Shown piece by piece: positions 1 through 6,975 of a stretch of DNA of 14,340 nucleotides. Location of the stretch: the NCBI GenBank assembly GCA_036524155.1, contig DATDCV010000491.1, forward strand, positions 1-14,340, given 5' to 3'. The translations under genes and the position numbers were made by a program. This DNA is from DATDCV01 sp036524155 (GTDB taxonomy: Bacteria; Verrucomicrobiota; Verrucomicrobiia; Limisphaerales; UBA8199). The notes below the pieces were generated by a model. It did no database searches and was not told where the DNA came from. It worked only from the letters and a program-made list of their open reading frames with translations. Positions within the stretch are counted from its first letter, which is position 1, and each line of letters opens with the position of its first letter.

Positions 1-66
1 AACGAAATTTAGAGACGCGTTCGACTTTGGCAAGGGCCTTTTATGGCACCCATTGTCAATTTGCCA

Positions 67-1242
67 TCACCCCAAGAGACTCTGGTATAACCGGGCCATT
101 TTCCGCGCGGTGACCTCGAGCGAAAAACCGGCGGTGATATCCTGATGCAATTTATCCCGGTCGGCCGCTGAGGCCATCGTTTGGCGCGCCTGCGAGAGCA
201 TCGCCTCAGCCAACTCAGGGACCGACTCGGGAGTTATTAGCCGCCCACACTTGCCGGCTTCGAACGCCTCGGGAATCCCGTCCATGCGTGAAGCAATCAC
301 CGGTTTGCCGCAGGCGAAGGCTTCCAGGACCACTCCCGGGAACGCTTCCGTTCCCACTTGCGGATGCACCAGACAGTCGATCGCGTTCATGGCGGCAGGC
401 ATATCCCGGCACCAGGGAGTCAGCCAGGCTTTTGACGCCAACCCAAGCGCGGGGATATCCGCTTCGAGGATTGGCCGCATATTGCCGCGGCCCACGACCA
501 AAAAGCGGGCTTGGGGGAATTGCCCATGAATCCGGGCCGCGGCCTTTAGAAACTCACGCTGACCTTTGCCGCGCGGCAGGTCATACCCACCGACAACCGC
601 AAAGGCGAAATCGCTCGGATCGAGCTGCCACTCCGCGCGCTGGGCGGCAGCGTCGAATGGATGGAACCGGCGTGTGTCAATCCCGCCATGAATGACATGG
701 ATCTTAGCATGATCGCCCTTGAGAGGCGGGCGGGAGCGGCGTTCGGGCTCCGGCGAGTCTGGCTCGTATACTCCTTCGCGAAGCACCCGGGCGACGAAAT
801 GCGAGACCGCAACGAGAGCATCACAACACTGCAGCAGAAAACGGCGGCTTGCCCAGGAGCTGGGGCTCTTCGCCAAATGCCGGCTCAGAATGATTTTGGG
901 TCGCACACCGGAAAGCCGCGCCGCCAGGACCGTCGGCCAGAGGTCCCGGCCGTGATGCCCGTGGACAACCTGGATCCGCTCCCGCCGCAGCAGTTTTGCC
1001 GCAGCCAGGATAAATCGGACCTTCGCCGGTCCCTCCGGCGGGGTCACCTGGAAAGGAATCTCCAAATCACGGACGACCTTCGAGAGCTCGCGTCCATCGG
1101 GTCCCGCCAGCCATACGCGGTGGCCGAATCCGCAGAGGTGCTGGGCAAGCTTCACGCATTGGTCATCGGTCCCGCCTCCGTTGAGTAGTGAGTTCAAATG
1201 CGCCACGCGCAATGGCGGAGCCTCACCGGGGGAGCTGTTCAT
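67..1242 (-). CDS. Glycosyltransferase family 4 (GT-B fold)
   Basis: A 391-residue cytoplasmic or membrane-associated glycosyltransferase, probably adding a sugar from a nucleotide-sugar donor to a cell-surface glycan. The N-terminal acceptor domain opens with LRVAHLNSLLNGGGTDD (residues 11-27), the usual strand plus glycine-rich loop of GT4 enzymes. The C-terminal donor domain starts near residue 180 (IHVIHGGIDTRRF) and has LVVGRG (248-253). It carries the EX7E motif as E299 and E307 in TEAFPGVVLEAFACGKPVIA. The frame is open upstream to 1545, but that extension lies inside the preceding gene's coding DNA and looks spurious, so the ATG at 1242 is chosen. No clear Shine-Dalgarno is visible. 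It starts 26 bases after the aminotransferase stop, consistent with one operon. A hydrophilic proline/arginine-rich stretch (about 158-178) sits between the two domains. Fold assignment is secure; donor and acceptor are unknown. Confidence 0.92.
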   Translation of the reverse strand: MNSSPGEAPPLRVAHLNSLLNGGGTDDQCVKLAQHLCGFGHRVWLAGPDGRELSKVVRDLEIPFQVTPPEGPAKVRFILAAAKLLRRERIQVVHGHHGRDLWPTVLAARLSGVRPKIILSRHLAKSPSSWASRRFLLQCCDALVAVSHFVARVLREGVYEPDSPEPERRSRPPLKGDHAKIHVIHGGIDTRRFHPFDAAAQRAEWQLDPSDFAFAVVGGYDLPRGKGQREFLKAAARIHGQFPQARFLVVGRGNMRPILEADIPALGLASKAWLTPWCRDMPAAMNAIDCLVHPQVGTEAFPGVVLEAFACGKPVIASRMDGIPEAFEAGKCGRLITPESVPELAEAMLSQARQTMASAADRDKLHQDITAGFSLEVTARKMARLYQSLLG

Positions 1243-1268
1243 CGCCGATAGCGCGGGGTTGCCGACGC

Positions 1269-2354
1269 CTAGCGACGGTAGAACTCCCCGACGGCATCGC
1301 AAACCAGGTCCGCAGCTTCCAGACTCATTTCGCCATGAATCGGCAGGGAGAGGATCTCTTTGACGATCTGCTCCGTCCGAGGGAGTTTGGGGGTGAAGGG
1401 AAAACGTCCGGTCACGGCGGGCTGCAAGTGGTTGGGCTTCGGATAGTGAATTCCGGTTTCGATATTTCGTTCTTTCAAGAACTTCTGCAGGTCGTCGCGC
1501 CGGTCGCACCGCACGACGTACATGTGGTAAACAGGTTTGGCCCACTGCCGTTCCGGCGGGGTTTGCACGATTCCCTGAAGTCGTTCTGTATAGTGGGCGG
1601 CGATTTGGCGCCGCCGTTCGTTGAACGCGTCCAGATGCTTCAACATCACCCGTCCGATCGCCGCGTGGATTTCGTTAAACCGCACATTGTAGCCCGGAAA
1701 TTCGTGGTCGTACTTGCCCTGGCGCCCGTGGTTGCGCAGCATCCGCAGGCGGTCGGCCATTTGCGTGTTGTTGGTGGTTATGCAGCCTCCGTCGCCCAAA
1801 ACGGTCAGGTTCTTGGAAGGGAAAAAGCTGAACGCGCCGAAATCGCCCAGGCTGCCCACTACCTTTTCCTTGTATCTGGCGCCTTGTGCCTGGGCGCAGT
1901 CCTCAATAACCCAGAGATGATGGCGGGCCGCAATGGCCAAGACCCGATCGACATCCGCCGGGTGGCCGTAGATGTAAACGGGAATGATCCCAACCGTGCG
2001 GGGGCTAATCGCCGCTTCGACTTGCTCCAGGTCCATCACGTAGGTATCGTCCACGTCTACAAATACCGGTCGCGCGCCCAGATGGATCAACGGTTCCATG
2101 GTTGGAAACGCGGTGTGGCTCGGCACGATGATCTCGTCGCCCGGCCCAACGCCTTGAAGCTGGTGGAGCAAGTAAACGATCATGGTCCACGACGTGCCCA
2201 GAACGCACTGTTTGGTGCCGGTATATGCCGCCAACTCCGCCTCGAATGCCTGGCATTCCTTCCCCAGGATATATTGCCCGGAGCGGACCGCGCGCAGCGC
2301 CGCCTCTTCCACTTCCGGATTCACGAAACATTTTGACAATGGGATTTTTTGCAT
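1269..2354 (-). CDS. DegT/DnrJ/EryC1/StrS-family PLP aminotransferase
   Basis: A 361-residue PLP-dependent aminotransferase of the sugar-aminating DegT family. These enzymes convert a keto group on a nucleotide sugar to an amine, usually with glutamate as donor. Visible family marks are GQYILGKECQAFE (26-38), the PLP-binding acid D152 in VIEDCAQAQGA, the Schiff-base lysine K181 in FSFFPSKNLTVLGDGG, GYNVRFNEIHAAIG (221-234) and the late GIHYPKPNHL segment (301-310). Length is normal for the family. The start is the ATG at 2354; the frame runs on to 2669, but that extension overlaps the upstream gene and is basic and unlike the family. It lies between a dehydrogenase (49-base gap) and a glycosyltransferase (26-base gap), the arrangement expected for amino-sugar synthesis such as WlbA/WbpB plus WbpE-type pairs. 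The exact sugar cannot be read from the sequence. The loop after GTS reads WTM, where small residues are more usual. Confidence 0.94.
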   Translation of the reverse strand: MQKIPLSKCFVNPEVEEAALRAVRSGQYILGKECQAFEAELAAYTGTKQCVLGTSWTMIVYLLHQLQGVGPGDEIIVPSHTAFPTMEPLIHLGARPVFVDVDDTYVMDLEQVEAAISPRTVGIIPVYIYGHPADVDRVLAIAARHHLWVIEDCAQAQGARYKEKVVGSLGDFGAFSFFPSKNLTVLGDGGCITTNNTQMADRLRMLRNHGRQGKYDHEFPGYNVRFNEIHAAIGRVMLKHLDAFNERRRQIAAHYTERLQGIVQTPPERQWAKPVYHMYVVRCDRRDDLQKFLKERNIETGIHYPKPNHLQPAVTGRFPFTPKLPRTEQIVKEILSLPIHGEMSLEAADLVCDAVGEFYRR

Positions 2355-2403
2355 AACCGGTCCCTGCTGGTTCCTTTCGGTATCTACGTTAAGATGCCTG
2401 TCT

Positions 2404-3387
2404 TTATAGCTTGACTGTCTGGCCGGACTTCGCGGATTCCAAAGCGGCCTCCACCACGCGCACCGATACATAGCCGGACCAACCATCCGCCCGGGGCGCT
2501 TTGCGAGTCTGGATCGAATCAACAAACGCCCGCAACTCAGCCAGCAACGGCTCTTCCGGCGGGCTTTCCACCTGGTGGAGAGCGCCTTCGATCGCTTTGA
2601 ACTCGTTCCCTTCTTTGACGTGTCGGTTGGCGAACGTCTTAATCTTGTACTGCGCCACGTTGTAATCACAGACAGCGCTCAAGGCCGAGCCGATCACGGT
2701 CACTTCACGGAATTTCCCCGGAAGGAAGTAGTTGGTCTCAACCGTCGCCCAGGTCACGCCTTGCACGGTGGCGTACTCGAGCGAGATCCAGGAGGCATCT
2801 TCCATTCCCCGGCCCATAAAGTCCTGGGTGATGGCTCTCACCCGCGTGGGCGCCTGGCCCATTAAGTAGTTGAACAAGTCCACAAAATGAATCGCATCCG
2901 CATACATGACGCCGCTGTCGTTCCGTGGCCTTTTGAATCCGCAGAAGATGCTCCGCAGGATCTGCAGCCGCCCGAACGCGCCCCGGTGAATCGCTTCCCG
3001 CAGCCACTCCGAGCCGGGGTCAAATCTGAAGATGTGTCCTACCTGCAGTATGCGCTTGTTCTTCTCGGCCAACTCCGTCAGTTGGCGCGCTTCAGTCGAG
3101 TTGAGCGTGATTGGCTTTTCGACGAAGACGTCCTTGCCGGACTCGAGAAATTCATGGCAGAGCGAGAAGTGGCTTTGCGCGGGAGTCACGACCACGACTC
3201 CGTCCGCATGGGCCACGAACTGGCGGTAGTCCGTCGTGAGCCGGGCTTCCGGCAGGCCCAGCTTTCGAGCCGGGTCAAGTCGTTTCGAGTCCATCTCTGC
3301 CACGTACAGCTCGATGGGCATCGCACTAAGGTTCCGCAGGTGGTTCGCACCCCAGCGGCCCAGGCCTAAAAGCAACAGTTTAGTCAT
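2404..3387 (-). CDS. Gfo/Idh/MocA-family dehydrogenase, cytoplasmic (EKP type)
   Basis: A 327-residue NAD(P)-dependent oxidoreductase. The N-terminal Rossmann domain begins at once with LLLLGLGRWGANHL, whose GLGRWG (8-13) is the dinucleotide loop. The canonical EKP tripeptide is at 90-92 (DVFVEKPITL), with K91 the expected catalytic lysine. The C-terminal domain has the family's HxxD at H167-D170 (DAIHFVDLFNYLMG). There is no signal peptide, so it should work in the cytoplasm. The start at 3387 is supported by the best ribosome-binding site in the window. It is the first gene of a likely three-gene operon with a DegT aminotransferase and a glycosyltransferase, which suggests it oxidises a nucleotide sugar (as WlbA/WbpB enzymes do) to give the keto-sugar that the aminotransferase uses. 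The family is certain; the substrate is inferred from the neighbours. Confidence 0.94.
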   Translation of the reverse strand: MTKLLLLGLGRWGANHLRNLSAMPIELYVAEMDSKRLDPARKLGLPEARLTTDYRQFVAHADGVVVVTPAQSHFSLCHEFLESGKDVFVEKPITLNSTEARQLTELAEKNKRILQVGHIFRFDPGSEWLREAIHRGAFGRLQILRSIFCGFKRPRNDSGVMYADAIHFVDLFNYLMGQAPTRVRAITQDFMGRGMEDASWISLEYATVQGVTWATVETNYFLPGKFREVTVIGSALSAVCDYNVAQYKIKTFANRHVKEGNEFKAIEGALHQVESPPEEPLLAELRAFVDSIQTRKAPRADGWSGYVSVRVVEAALESAKSGQTVKL

Positions 3388-3393
3388 TCAATA

Positions 3394-3401
3394 CCCTCTC
3401 C
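3394..3401 (-). promoter_or_regulatory. Shine-Dalgarno site of the Gfo-DegT-GT operon
   Basis: The minus strand reads GGAGAGGG six bases before the ATG at 3387. It is the clearest Shine-Dalgarno in the window; most other genes here have weak or no such sequence. It fixes the start of the first gene of the sugar operon. Confidence 0.6.
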
Positions 3402-3472
3402 GGCCCGAGCGCCCTCCCCGGTAGTGTTCGGACCTCCGGAGAACATGTTCGTCACGGACCTCAGGAGCGCGC

Positions 3473-3501
3473 ATTGTTCGGTGAAAAAGTCTTGCGGACA
3501 A
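3473..3501 (-). promoter_or_regulatory. Candidate sigma70-type promoter for the Gfo-DegT-GT operon
   Basis: On the minus strand TTGTCC (3496-3501) and AACAAT (3473-3478) are separated by exactly 17 bases. Each hexamer matches the housekeeping consensus at 4 of 6 positions. It lies about 85-115 bases before the operon's first ATG and downstream of the YceI terminator, where a new promoter is needed. Hexamer matching alone is weak evidence. Confidence 0.25.
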
Positions 3502-3536
3502 GGAAATTCATGGTGGGGCGGTTTTGTATGGCGGCG

Positions 3537-3556
3537 TGCGCCCGTCTCCGGGCGCA
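3537..3556. repeat. Perfect inverted repeat, 8-bp stem with TCTC loop
   Basis: The arms TGCGCCCG (3537-3544) and CGGGCGCA (3549-3556) are perfect reverse complements around a 4-base loop. This is the first of three hairpins packed into 125 bases of the gap between the YceI gene and the Gfo operon. No T-tract follows on either strand, so it does not look like a terminator. It may be part of a dispersed REP-like element. Confidence 0.6.
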
Positions 3557-3581
3557 GCAATATACGAAATCGGAACTCGCT

Positions 3582-3597
3582 GCGGACTGAAGTCCGC
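3582..3597. repeat. Inverted repeat, 6-bp stem with TGAA loop
   Basis: GCGGAC (3582-3587) and GTCCGC (3592-3597) pair perfectly around TGAA. From memory, similar GCGGACTGAAGTCCGC-like units recur between genes in verrucomicrobial genomes; I could not check this. With the neighbouring hairpins it forms a 125-base structured block in a gap that holds no credible gene. Confidence 0.5.
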
Positions 3598-3627
3598 GCG
3601 CCGACCACGCCACAACGGCTGCCGGCC

Positions 3628-3661
3628 AAAGAAAAGGCCGGCTCCACGGCGGGAGCCGGCC
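3628..3661 (-). terminator. Rho-independent terminator of the ThuA-Gfo-YceI block
   Basis: A perfect 10-bp GC-rich stem (arms 3636-3645 and 3652-3661, loop of 6) starts 23 bases after the YceI stop codon. Reading the minus strand, the stem is followed directly by TTTTCTTT (3628-3635). Position, stem strength and T-tract all fit an intrinsic terminator for the leftward transcript. The stem also resembles its two neighbouring hairpins, so a repeat may have been recruited as terminator. Confidence 0.7.
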
Positions 3662-3684
3662 TGCAAGCACGAACCTATAAACAG

Positions 3685-4365
3685 CTACTTGGCGACGGCG
3701 GCTGGACGTTCACCTAAGTTCCAATCGAAGATCAACTTCACTTCGTCGCCGGTCTTGAGCATGCCCAGCGCGAGTTTAGGAGCGGGCGATTCGATCTTGA
3801 AATCGCTCATCTTGACGGACACCGTGCCGCTGATTTTCATCTTTTTTTCCCCCAGCGGGAGGACGTTCACCGGCATGGTGATGGTGTTGGTGACGCCCGC
3901 GACCTGCAATTCGCCCTTCGAGTCGAACACATAGGGAGCGTCTTTGCTCTTGGCCGGTTCTTTGAGCACCAGTTCGGTGAGGTGGTAGGTGATCCGGGCG
4001 CGAGGATCCTTGTCGGCCTTCATCTTTTCGTACATGATGTCATCCATCTTATCGCTGTAGGGCTTGCCGTTGTCCTCAACGCTTTTGAGCGAGCGCACCA
4101 TAATGAAGGTATCGACCTTGGCGTCCACTTTGCCCGGAGTGGCCGCCTGGCCGGGTTCGGTGGGGAAGCCGGGACCGGCTTCAAGGGTTCCACCGATAAT
4201 GGGACTCTCCACAGCCCAACGGGTGTGAATCATGTTGGCCGTTCCTTCGATCCTCATCTTGCTGCCGGACCGGGCGGAGAATTTCACTGTGTCCGCCGCC
4301 TGCAGCGACCACCCCGCCAGCAACAGCACCGACAAACTACCCGCGAATAAGTTTCTCAATTTCAT
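3685..4365 (-). CDS. YceI-family secreted lipid-binding-like protein
   Basis: A 226-residue exported protein of the YceI family, lipocalin-like beta-barrels that bind isoprenoid-type lipids in known members. The signal peptide is MKLRNLFAGSLSVLLLAGWS plus LQA, with likely cleavage near residue 23. Family marks are KMRIEGTANMIHTRW (36-50), FIMVRSLKSVEDNG (87-100), a MDDIMYEKMKADKDPRARI stretch near 107-125, GELQVAGVTNTITMPVNV (151-168) and SVKMSDFKIESP (183-194). It is slightly longer than typical ~190-residue members. An ATG seven codons upstream (4386) is possible, but the signal peptide begins cleanly at 4365. It follows the Tat-exported Gfo protein by 56 bases and ends at a strong terminator, so it is the last gene of that block. 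The ligand is unknown; a link to periplasmic redox or carbohydrate work is only inferred from the neighbours. Confidence 0.9.
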   Translation of the reverse strand: MKLRNLFAGSLSVLLLAGWSLQAADTVKFSARSGSKMRIEGTANMIHTRWAVESPIIGGTLEAGPGFPTEPGQAATPGKVDAKVDTFIMVRSLKSVEDNGKPYSDKMDDIMYEKMKADKDPRARITYHLTELVLKEPAKSKDAPYVFDSKGELQVAGVTNTITMPVNVLPLGEKKMKISGTVSVKMSDFKIESPAPKLALGMLKTGDEVKLIFDWNLGERPAAVAK

Positions 4366-4397
4366 TGTTGTATCATTCGTTAACATTTCGGCTCGCT

Positions 4398-4425
4398 ACT
4401 ATAACTCTGACGGACAATTCGTCAC
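4398..4425 (-). promoter_or_regulatory. Candidate promoter for the YceI gene
   Basis: The minus strand carries GTGACG (4420-4425) and TATAGT (4398-4403) with a 16-base spacer. The -10 matches 5 of 6 consensus bases and the -35 matches 4 of 6. It overlaps the last codons of the upstream Gfo gene and would give a leader of roughly 25 bases, allowing YceI expression apart from the operon. Confidence 0.3.
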
Positions 4426-5780
4426 GCTAATTCGTACAGGTTCTTGGGAATGGTGATTCTTTGGCCGGACATCACGGCCTCATTAGACTTGATGGCAGTT
4501 ACCGTGGCCTGGTAGCCCTCGAGGAAGCCGGCGGCGGGCCGGCGGTTGACCTTCGCCAACGCTTCCAGCAGTCCTGCTTTATCGTCGCCATAGCTGCTGG
4601 TGTAATCCTCGGCCGCTCCCATCAAGTCGGCGCTGTTGCGCAGGAAATTCGTCAGCGCAAACGACAACGGCGTGTTTACGTAAGGCTCTTCCTGGGCGGC
4701 GCTCGGTTGCTGAACGGACTTGCTGGCGCCGGCTTTGAGGACGATGCCCGTTTCTTTATAGAAGGTCTCTTTCGAAGCATAAACCTCCCAGCCCAGCAGC
4801 GCGGCATCGACTTCCTTGAAAAGCCACGCTTTGCTCTCCCGCATCAACACGGCCGCATCACTGCCAAACAGGACTTCGTATTCGGCGTCGAAAGAATTGG
4901 CCAGCGTAGCGTCATAGATCATGTTGACCCCGCTCTGGAACTCGACGATGGACTGGATCGTATCCGGGACCTCGCGACCGTCTTTCCAGAAACAGACGGA
5001 GCCGAAACCACTGACAGCGGTCGGCAGCATGTTCAGATACATCGCCGCCTGGTCGATGGCGTGAATGCCCAGCTCGCCAACCAGGCCGAGCGAGGTGGCT
5101 TTGGCGAGGCGCCAATTGAGCTCCTTTTCCCGTTCCGGTTTGGGCGAGGTAGCCCGCCAGCTTTGCTTTCTGTGCCACTGGGCCCGCGCCATTACGAACT
5201 GGCCAATCGCGCCCGAGCGAATGAACGGCAGCAGGAACTGCCGCTGGGTATCGGAACGCATCTGCAGGCCGGCCTGGAAGATCTGCTCTTTGGCGGCTTT
5301 GGCGGCGAGGGCGATTGCTTTGGCGTCATCGATCGTATTGGCCAAAGGCGCTTCGCAATACACCTGCTTGCCGGCGGCAAGCGCGGCCAGGGTAATCTCC
5401 TTATGCAGGTGCGTCGGCGTGGCGATCACGACCGCTTTGATTTCTTTGTCGGCCAGAATGGTCTTGTAGTCTTCCGTTTGCTTCGCAGCCGGGGCGGAAG
5501 TCGAAGCCCTGCGCACCGAAGCGGCGTAGGTATCGCAGATCGCGGCGATATCCGCCTGGGGGATGCGGCCGAGAGTGTTGATGATCTCGCGGCCCCATGA
5601 GCCGAGGCCGATAACCGCCACTTTGACCTTAGGCCCGCTGGGCTTGGCTTCGGCGGGAGCCCCGTTGGTTTGGGCAAACAACTCCACGCCTCCGAGCATG
5701 GTCATCAGTGTCGCAACCGAGCCACCTTTCAAAAAGTCACGCCGGTTGAAGTCCTGGTTTTGATGTTCAATCTGGTTCAT
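4422..5780 (-). CDS. Tat-exported Gfo/Idh/MocA-family oxidoreductase (EAP variant)
   Basis: A 452-residue Gfo/Idh/MocA protein with a twin-arginine signal: NRRDFLKGG at 12-20, then a hydrophobic stretch ending near 36. The Rossmann loop is GLGSWG (58-63) in VKVAVIGLGSWGREI, so it should bind a dinucleotide and be exported folded with its cofactor. The C-terminal domain keeps HxxD (H240-D243, GELGIHAIDQAAMYL). The usual EKP tripeptide reads EAP at 143-145 (YCEAPLANTI), so the conserved catalytic lysine is absent. Tat-exported Gfo proteins, glycosyl hydrolase 109 among them, are common in the PVC and Bacteroidetes groups and can use NAD(H) for redox-assisted glycosidase chemistry, but a specific activity cannot be claimed. 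The start at 5780 is chosen because it places the RR motif normally; the frame extends to 5837. It sits between ThuA (116-base gap) and YceI genes. Confidence 0.92.
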   Translation of the reverse strand: MNQIEHQNQDFNRRDFLKGGSVATLMTMLGGVELFAQTNGAPAEAKPSGPKVKVAVIGLGSWGREIINTLGRIPQADIAAICDTYAASVRRASTSAPAAKQTEDYKTILADKEIKAVVIATPTHLHKEITLAALAAGKQVYCEAPLANTIDDAKAIALAAKAAKEQIFQAGLQMRSDTQRQFLLPFIRSGAIGQFVMARAQWHRKQSWRATSPKPEREKELNWRLAKATSLGLVGELGIHAIDQAAMYLNMLPTAVSGFGSVCFWKDGREVPDTIQSIVEFQSGVNMIYDATLANSFDAEYEVLFGSDAAVLMRESKAWLFKEVDAALLGWEVYASKETFYKETGIVLKAGASKSVQQPSAAQEEPYVNTPLSFALTNFLRNSADLMGAAEDYTSSYGDDKAGLLEALAKVNRRPAAGFLEGYQATVTAIKSNEAVMSGQRITIPKNLYELA

Positions 5781-5896
5781 ATTCTCATGCTGCTTCGCCC
5801 CCACTCGAGGCAGGCGGCTAAAGCGCCAGTGTGTCAATCCCGCGCCCCAAGATCAAGCGAGCTCCCTGATTCCGGCGCTAATCTTCGATGGTTCCC

Positions 5897-6793
5897 TCAC
5901 TCGACTGTGGTCTTCTGCGGCTTGGCGTTCCATTTCTGGAGTCCGAGAGCCCACTTGATCCCCTCCAGAATGTGCTTCTGGTAGGCTTCAGCAATTTCCT
6001 TCGGATTTTTGCGGTCCGGCCAGTTCGGGTCCCAGACGTCTTCGCGGTGGCCCAATGAGGTGTAAAAAACGCGACCCTTGCCATATTCCTTGCACCAGGA
6101 AATGGGATAGTCGCCCGGAGTCTTGTCGTTAGGATGTTTGTCGAGGGTCAGCAGCCCATGGACTTTGGTGCGGTCGAAGTTCTTGAACTGGTAGATTTCG
6201 TCATACACCTTCCAGGCGGCCGGCAGATTCTTGCAGGCCGGGCATTCCTTGTCCTGGTTGAGCGCGTCCACTTCAACCTGGGCGCCATGTGCCTTGAACT
6301 CGGCGCCAATCATGTCGATGTAAGGCTTGAACTCGTGGAAGGTGTCGGTGGCGGAATGCATTCCCACGAAGCCTTTCCCCGTCTTAATCCAGTCCAGGAA
6401 AGCCTGGGGGTCGGGCAAAGGCAACATGCCGGTCGTGTTCGCGAATATTACCGCGTCATATTTCTTGAGCGCGGCAGGGCTCATCTTCTCGGCCAGGACT
6501 GCTTTGATGGCCTCTTCAACCTTGGCCTTGTCCGGCTTGCCGTCCGGCCCCTTGAATTGAGGGTCGTTGGGCTCGACACGGGCATAATCGACGGTAAACC
6601 TTCCGCTTTCCTTGGCCAATTCAGCGAGGACTTTTTCCGCGGTGGGAATCGAGCTGTGGCGGAAACCGGTGGTTGTCGTGACGACCAGCACCTTTTTTGT
6701 GGCGGCTTGAACCTGGGGTGTGGTGGCAAAAGAGCCCAGCACCACCCCCGCGCAGAGTAAACTGCTCGAGAGAACAACGTTCATCATTTTCAT
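5897..6793 (-). CDS. Secreted ThuA-domain protein
   Basis: A 298-residue protein made of a signal peptide (1-30, cleavage after VQA) and one ThuA domain, a glutamine-amidotransferase-like fold. Visible marks are VLVVTTTTGFRHSSI (35-49), YDAVIFANTTGMLPL (112-126), GFVGMHSATDTFHEF (141-155), YDEIYQFKNF (197-206) and VFYTSLGHREDVW (242-254). ThuA proteins are tied to trehalose and other sugar use; in the PVC group the domain is common in secreted proteins, often beside Gfo/Idh/MocA genes, and the next gene here is one. A CPAC pair (C184, C187) sits in a loop, with a further cysteine at C234. It is the first gene of the leftward block; a possible promoter lies about 50 bases upstream. The start at 6793 is taken although the Shine-Dalgarno is weak; ATG at 6784 would also serve. 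No enzymatic activity can be assigned. Confidence 0.92.
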   Translation of the reverse strand: MKMMNVVLSSSLLCAGVVLGSFATTPQVQAATKKVLVVTTTTGFRHSSIPTAEKVLAELAKESGRFTVDYARVEPNDPQFKGPDGKPDKAKVEEAIKAVLAEKMSPAALKKYDAVIFANTTGMLPLPDPQAFLDWIKTGKGFVGMHSATDTFHEFKPYIDMIGAEFKAHGAQVEVDALNQDKECPACKNLPAAWKVYDEIYQFKNFDRTKVHGLLTLDKHPNDKTPGDYPISWCKEYGKGRVFYTSLGHREDVWDPNWPDRKNPKEIAEAYQKHILEGIKWALGLQKWNAKPQKTTVE

Positions 6794-6844
6794 AATAGGA
6801 CTGCCTGACGTGTATGTCTGAATCTTCTGACTCGCTCGGCGGTC

Positions 6845-6873
6845 ATGAAATTCATTTCTCCAGCCAAGGTCAA
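6845..6873 (-). promoter_or_regulatory. Candidate sigma70-type promoter for the ThuA-Gfo-YceI block
   Basis: The minus strand reads TTGACC (6868-6873), a 17-base spacer, then TTTCAT (6845-6850). The -35 matches 5 of 6 consensus bases and the -10 matches 4 of 6. It would give a leader of about 45 bases and lies in the 182-base divergent gap between the ThuA and serine hydrolase genes. I found no convincing plus-strand promoter for the hydrolase in the same gap. Confidence 0.35.
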
Positions 6874-6975
6874 GTTTGGAATCGCCTATTTGGGATCATC
6901 AGAACCCTTAAGCGCTCTTGTACTTGCGCCCTCACAAGGGCTATTGTCTCTTGTCCGATAGTGAACATGTGCGAA

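Noticed and set aside
1..66. Possible terminator after the glycosyltransferase gene at the left edge
   Set aside because: Only a 5-bp TGGCA/TGCCA pairing with a long loop and no T-tract is present; the next gene to the left is out of view.
1188..2336. Long open frame of 382 codons on the plus strand, antisense to the aminotransferase gene
   Set aside because: It lies wholly over clearly conserved minus-strand coding sequence, its product shows no recognisable domain, and such antisense frames are expected in high-GC DNA.
3441..3450. Palindrome GAACATGTTC, reminiscent of a LexA/SOS box
   Set aside because: The LexA sites I know of, in Gram-positives (GAAC-N4-GTTC) and Verrucomicrobia (TGTTC-N4-GAACA), have a different spacing, and the adjacent genes are not SOS genes. 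A chance or other-regulator palindrome is more likely.
4461..5600. Open frame of 379 codons on the plus strand antisense to the Tat-exported Gfo gene
   Set aside because: It is a shadow of the real gene: no domain, no signal and no independent start signal. The minus strand carries intact family motifs throughout.
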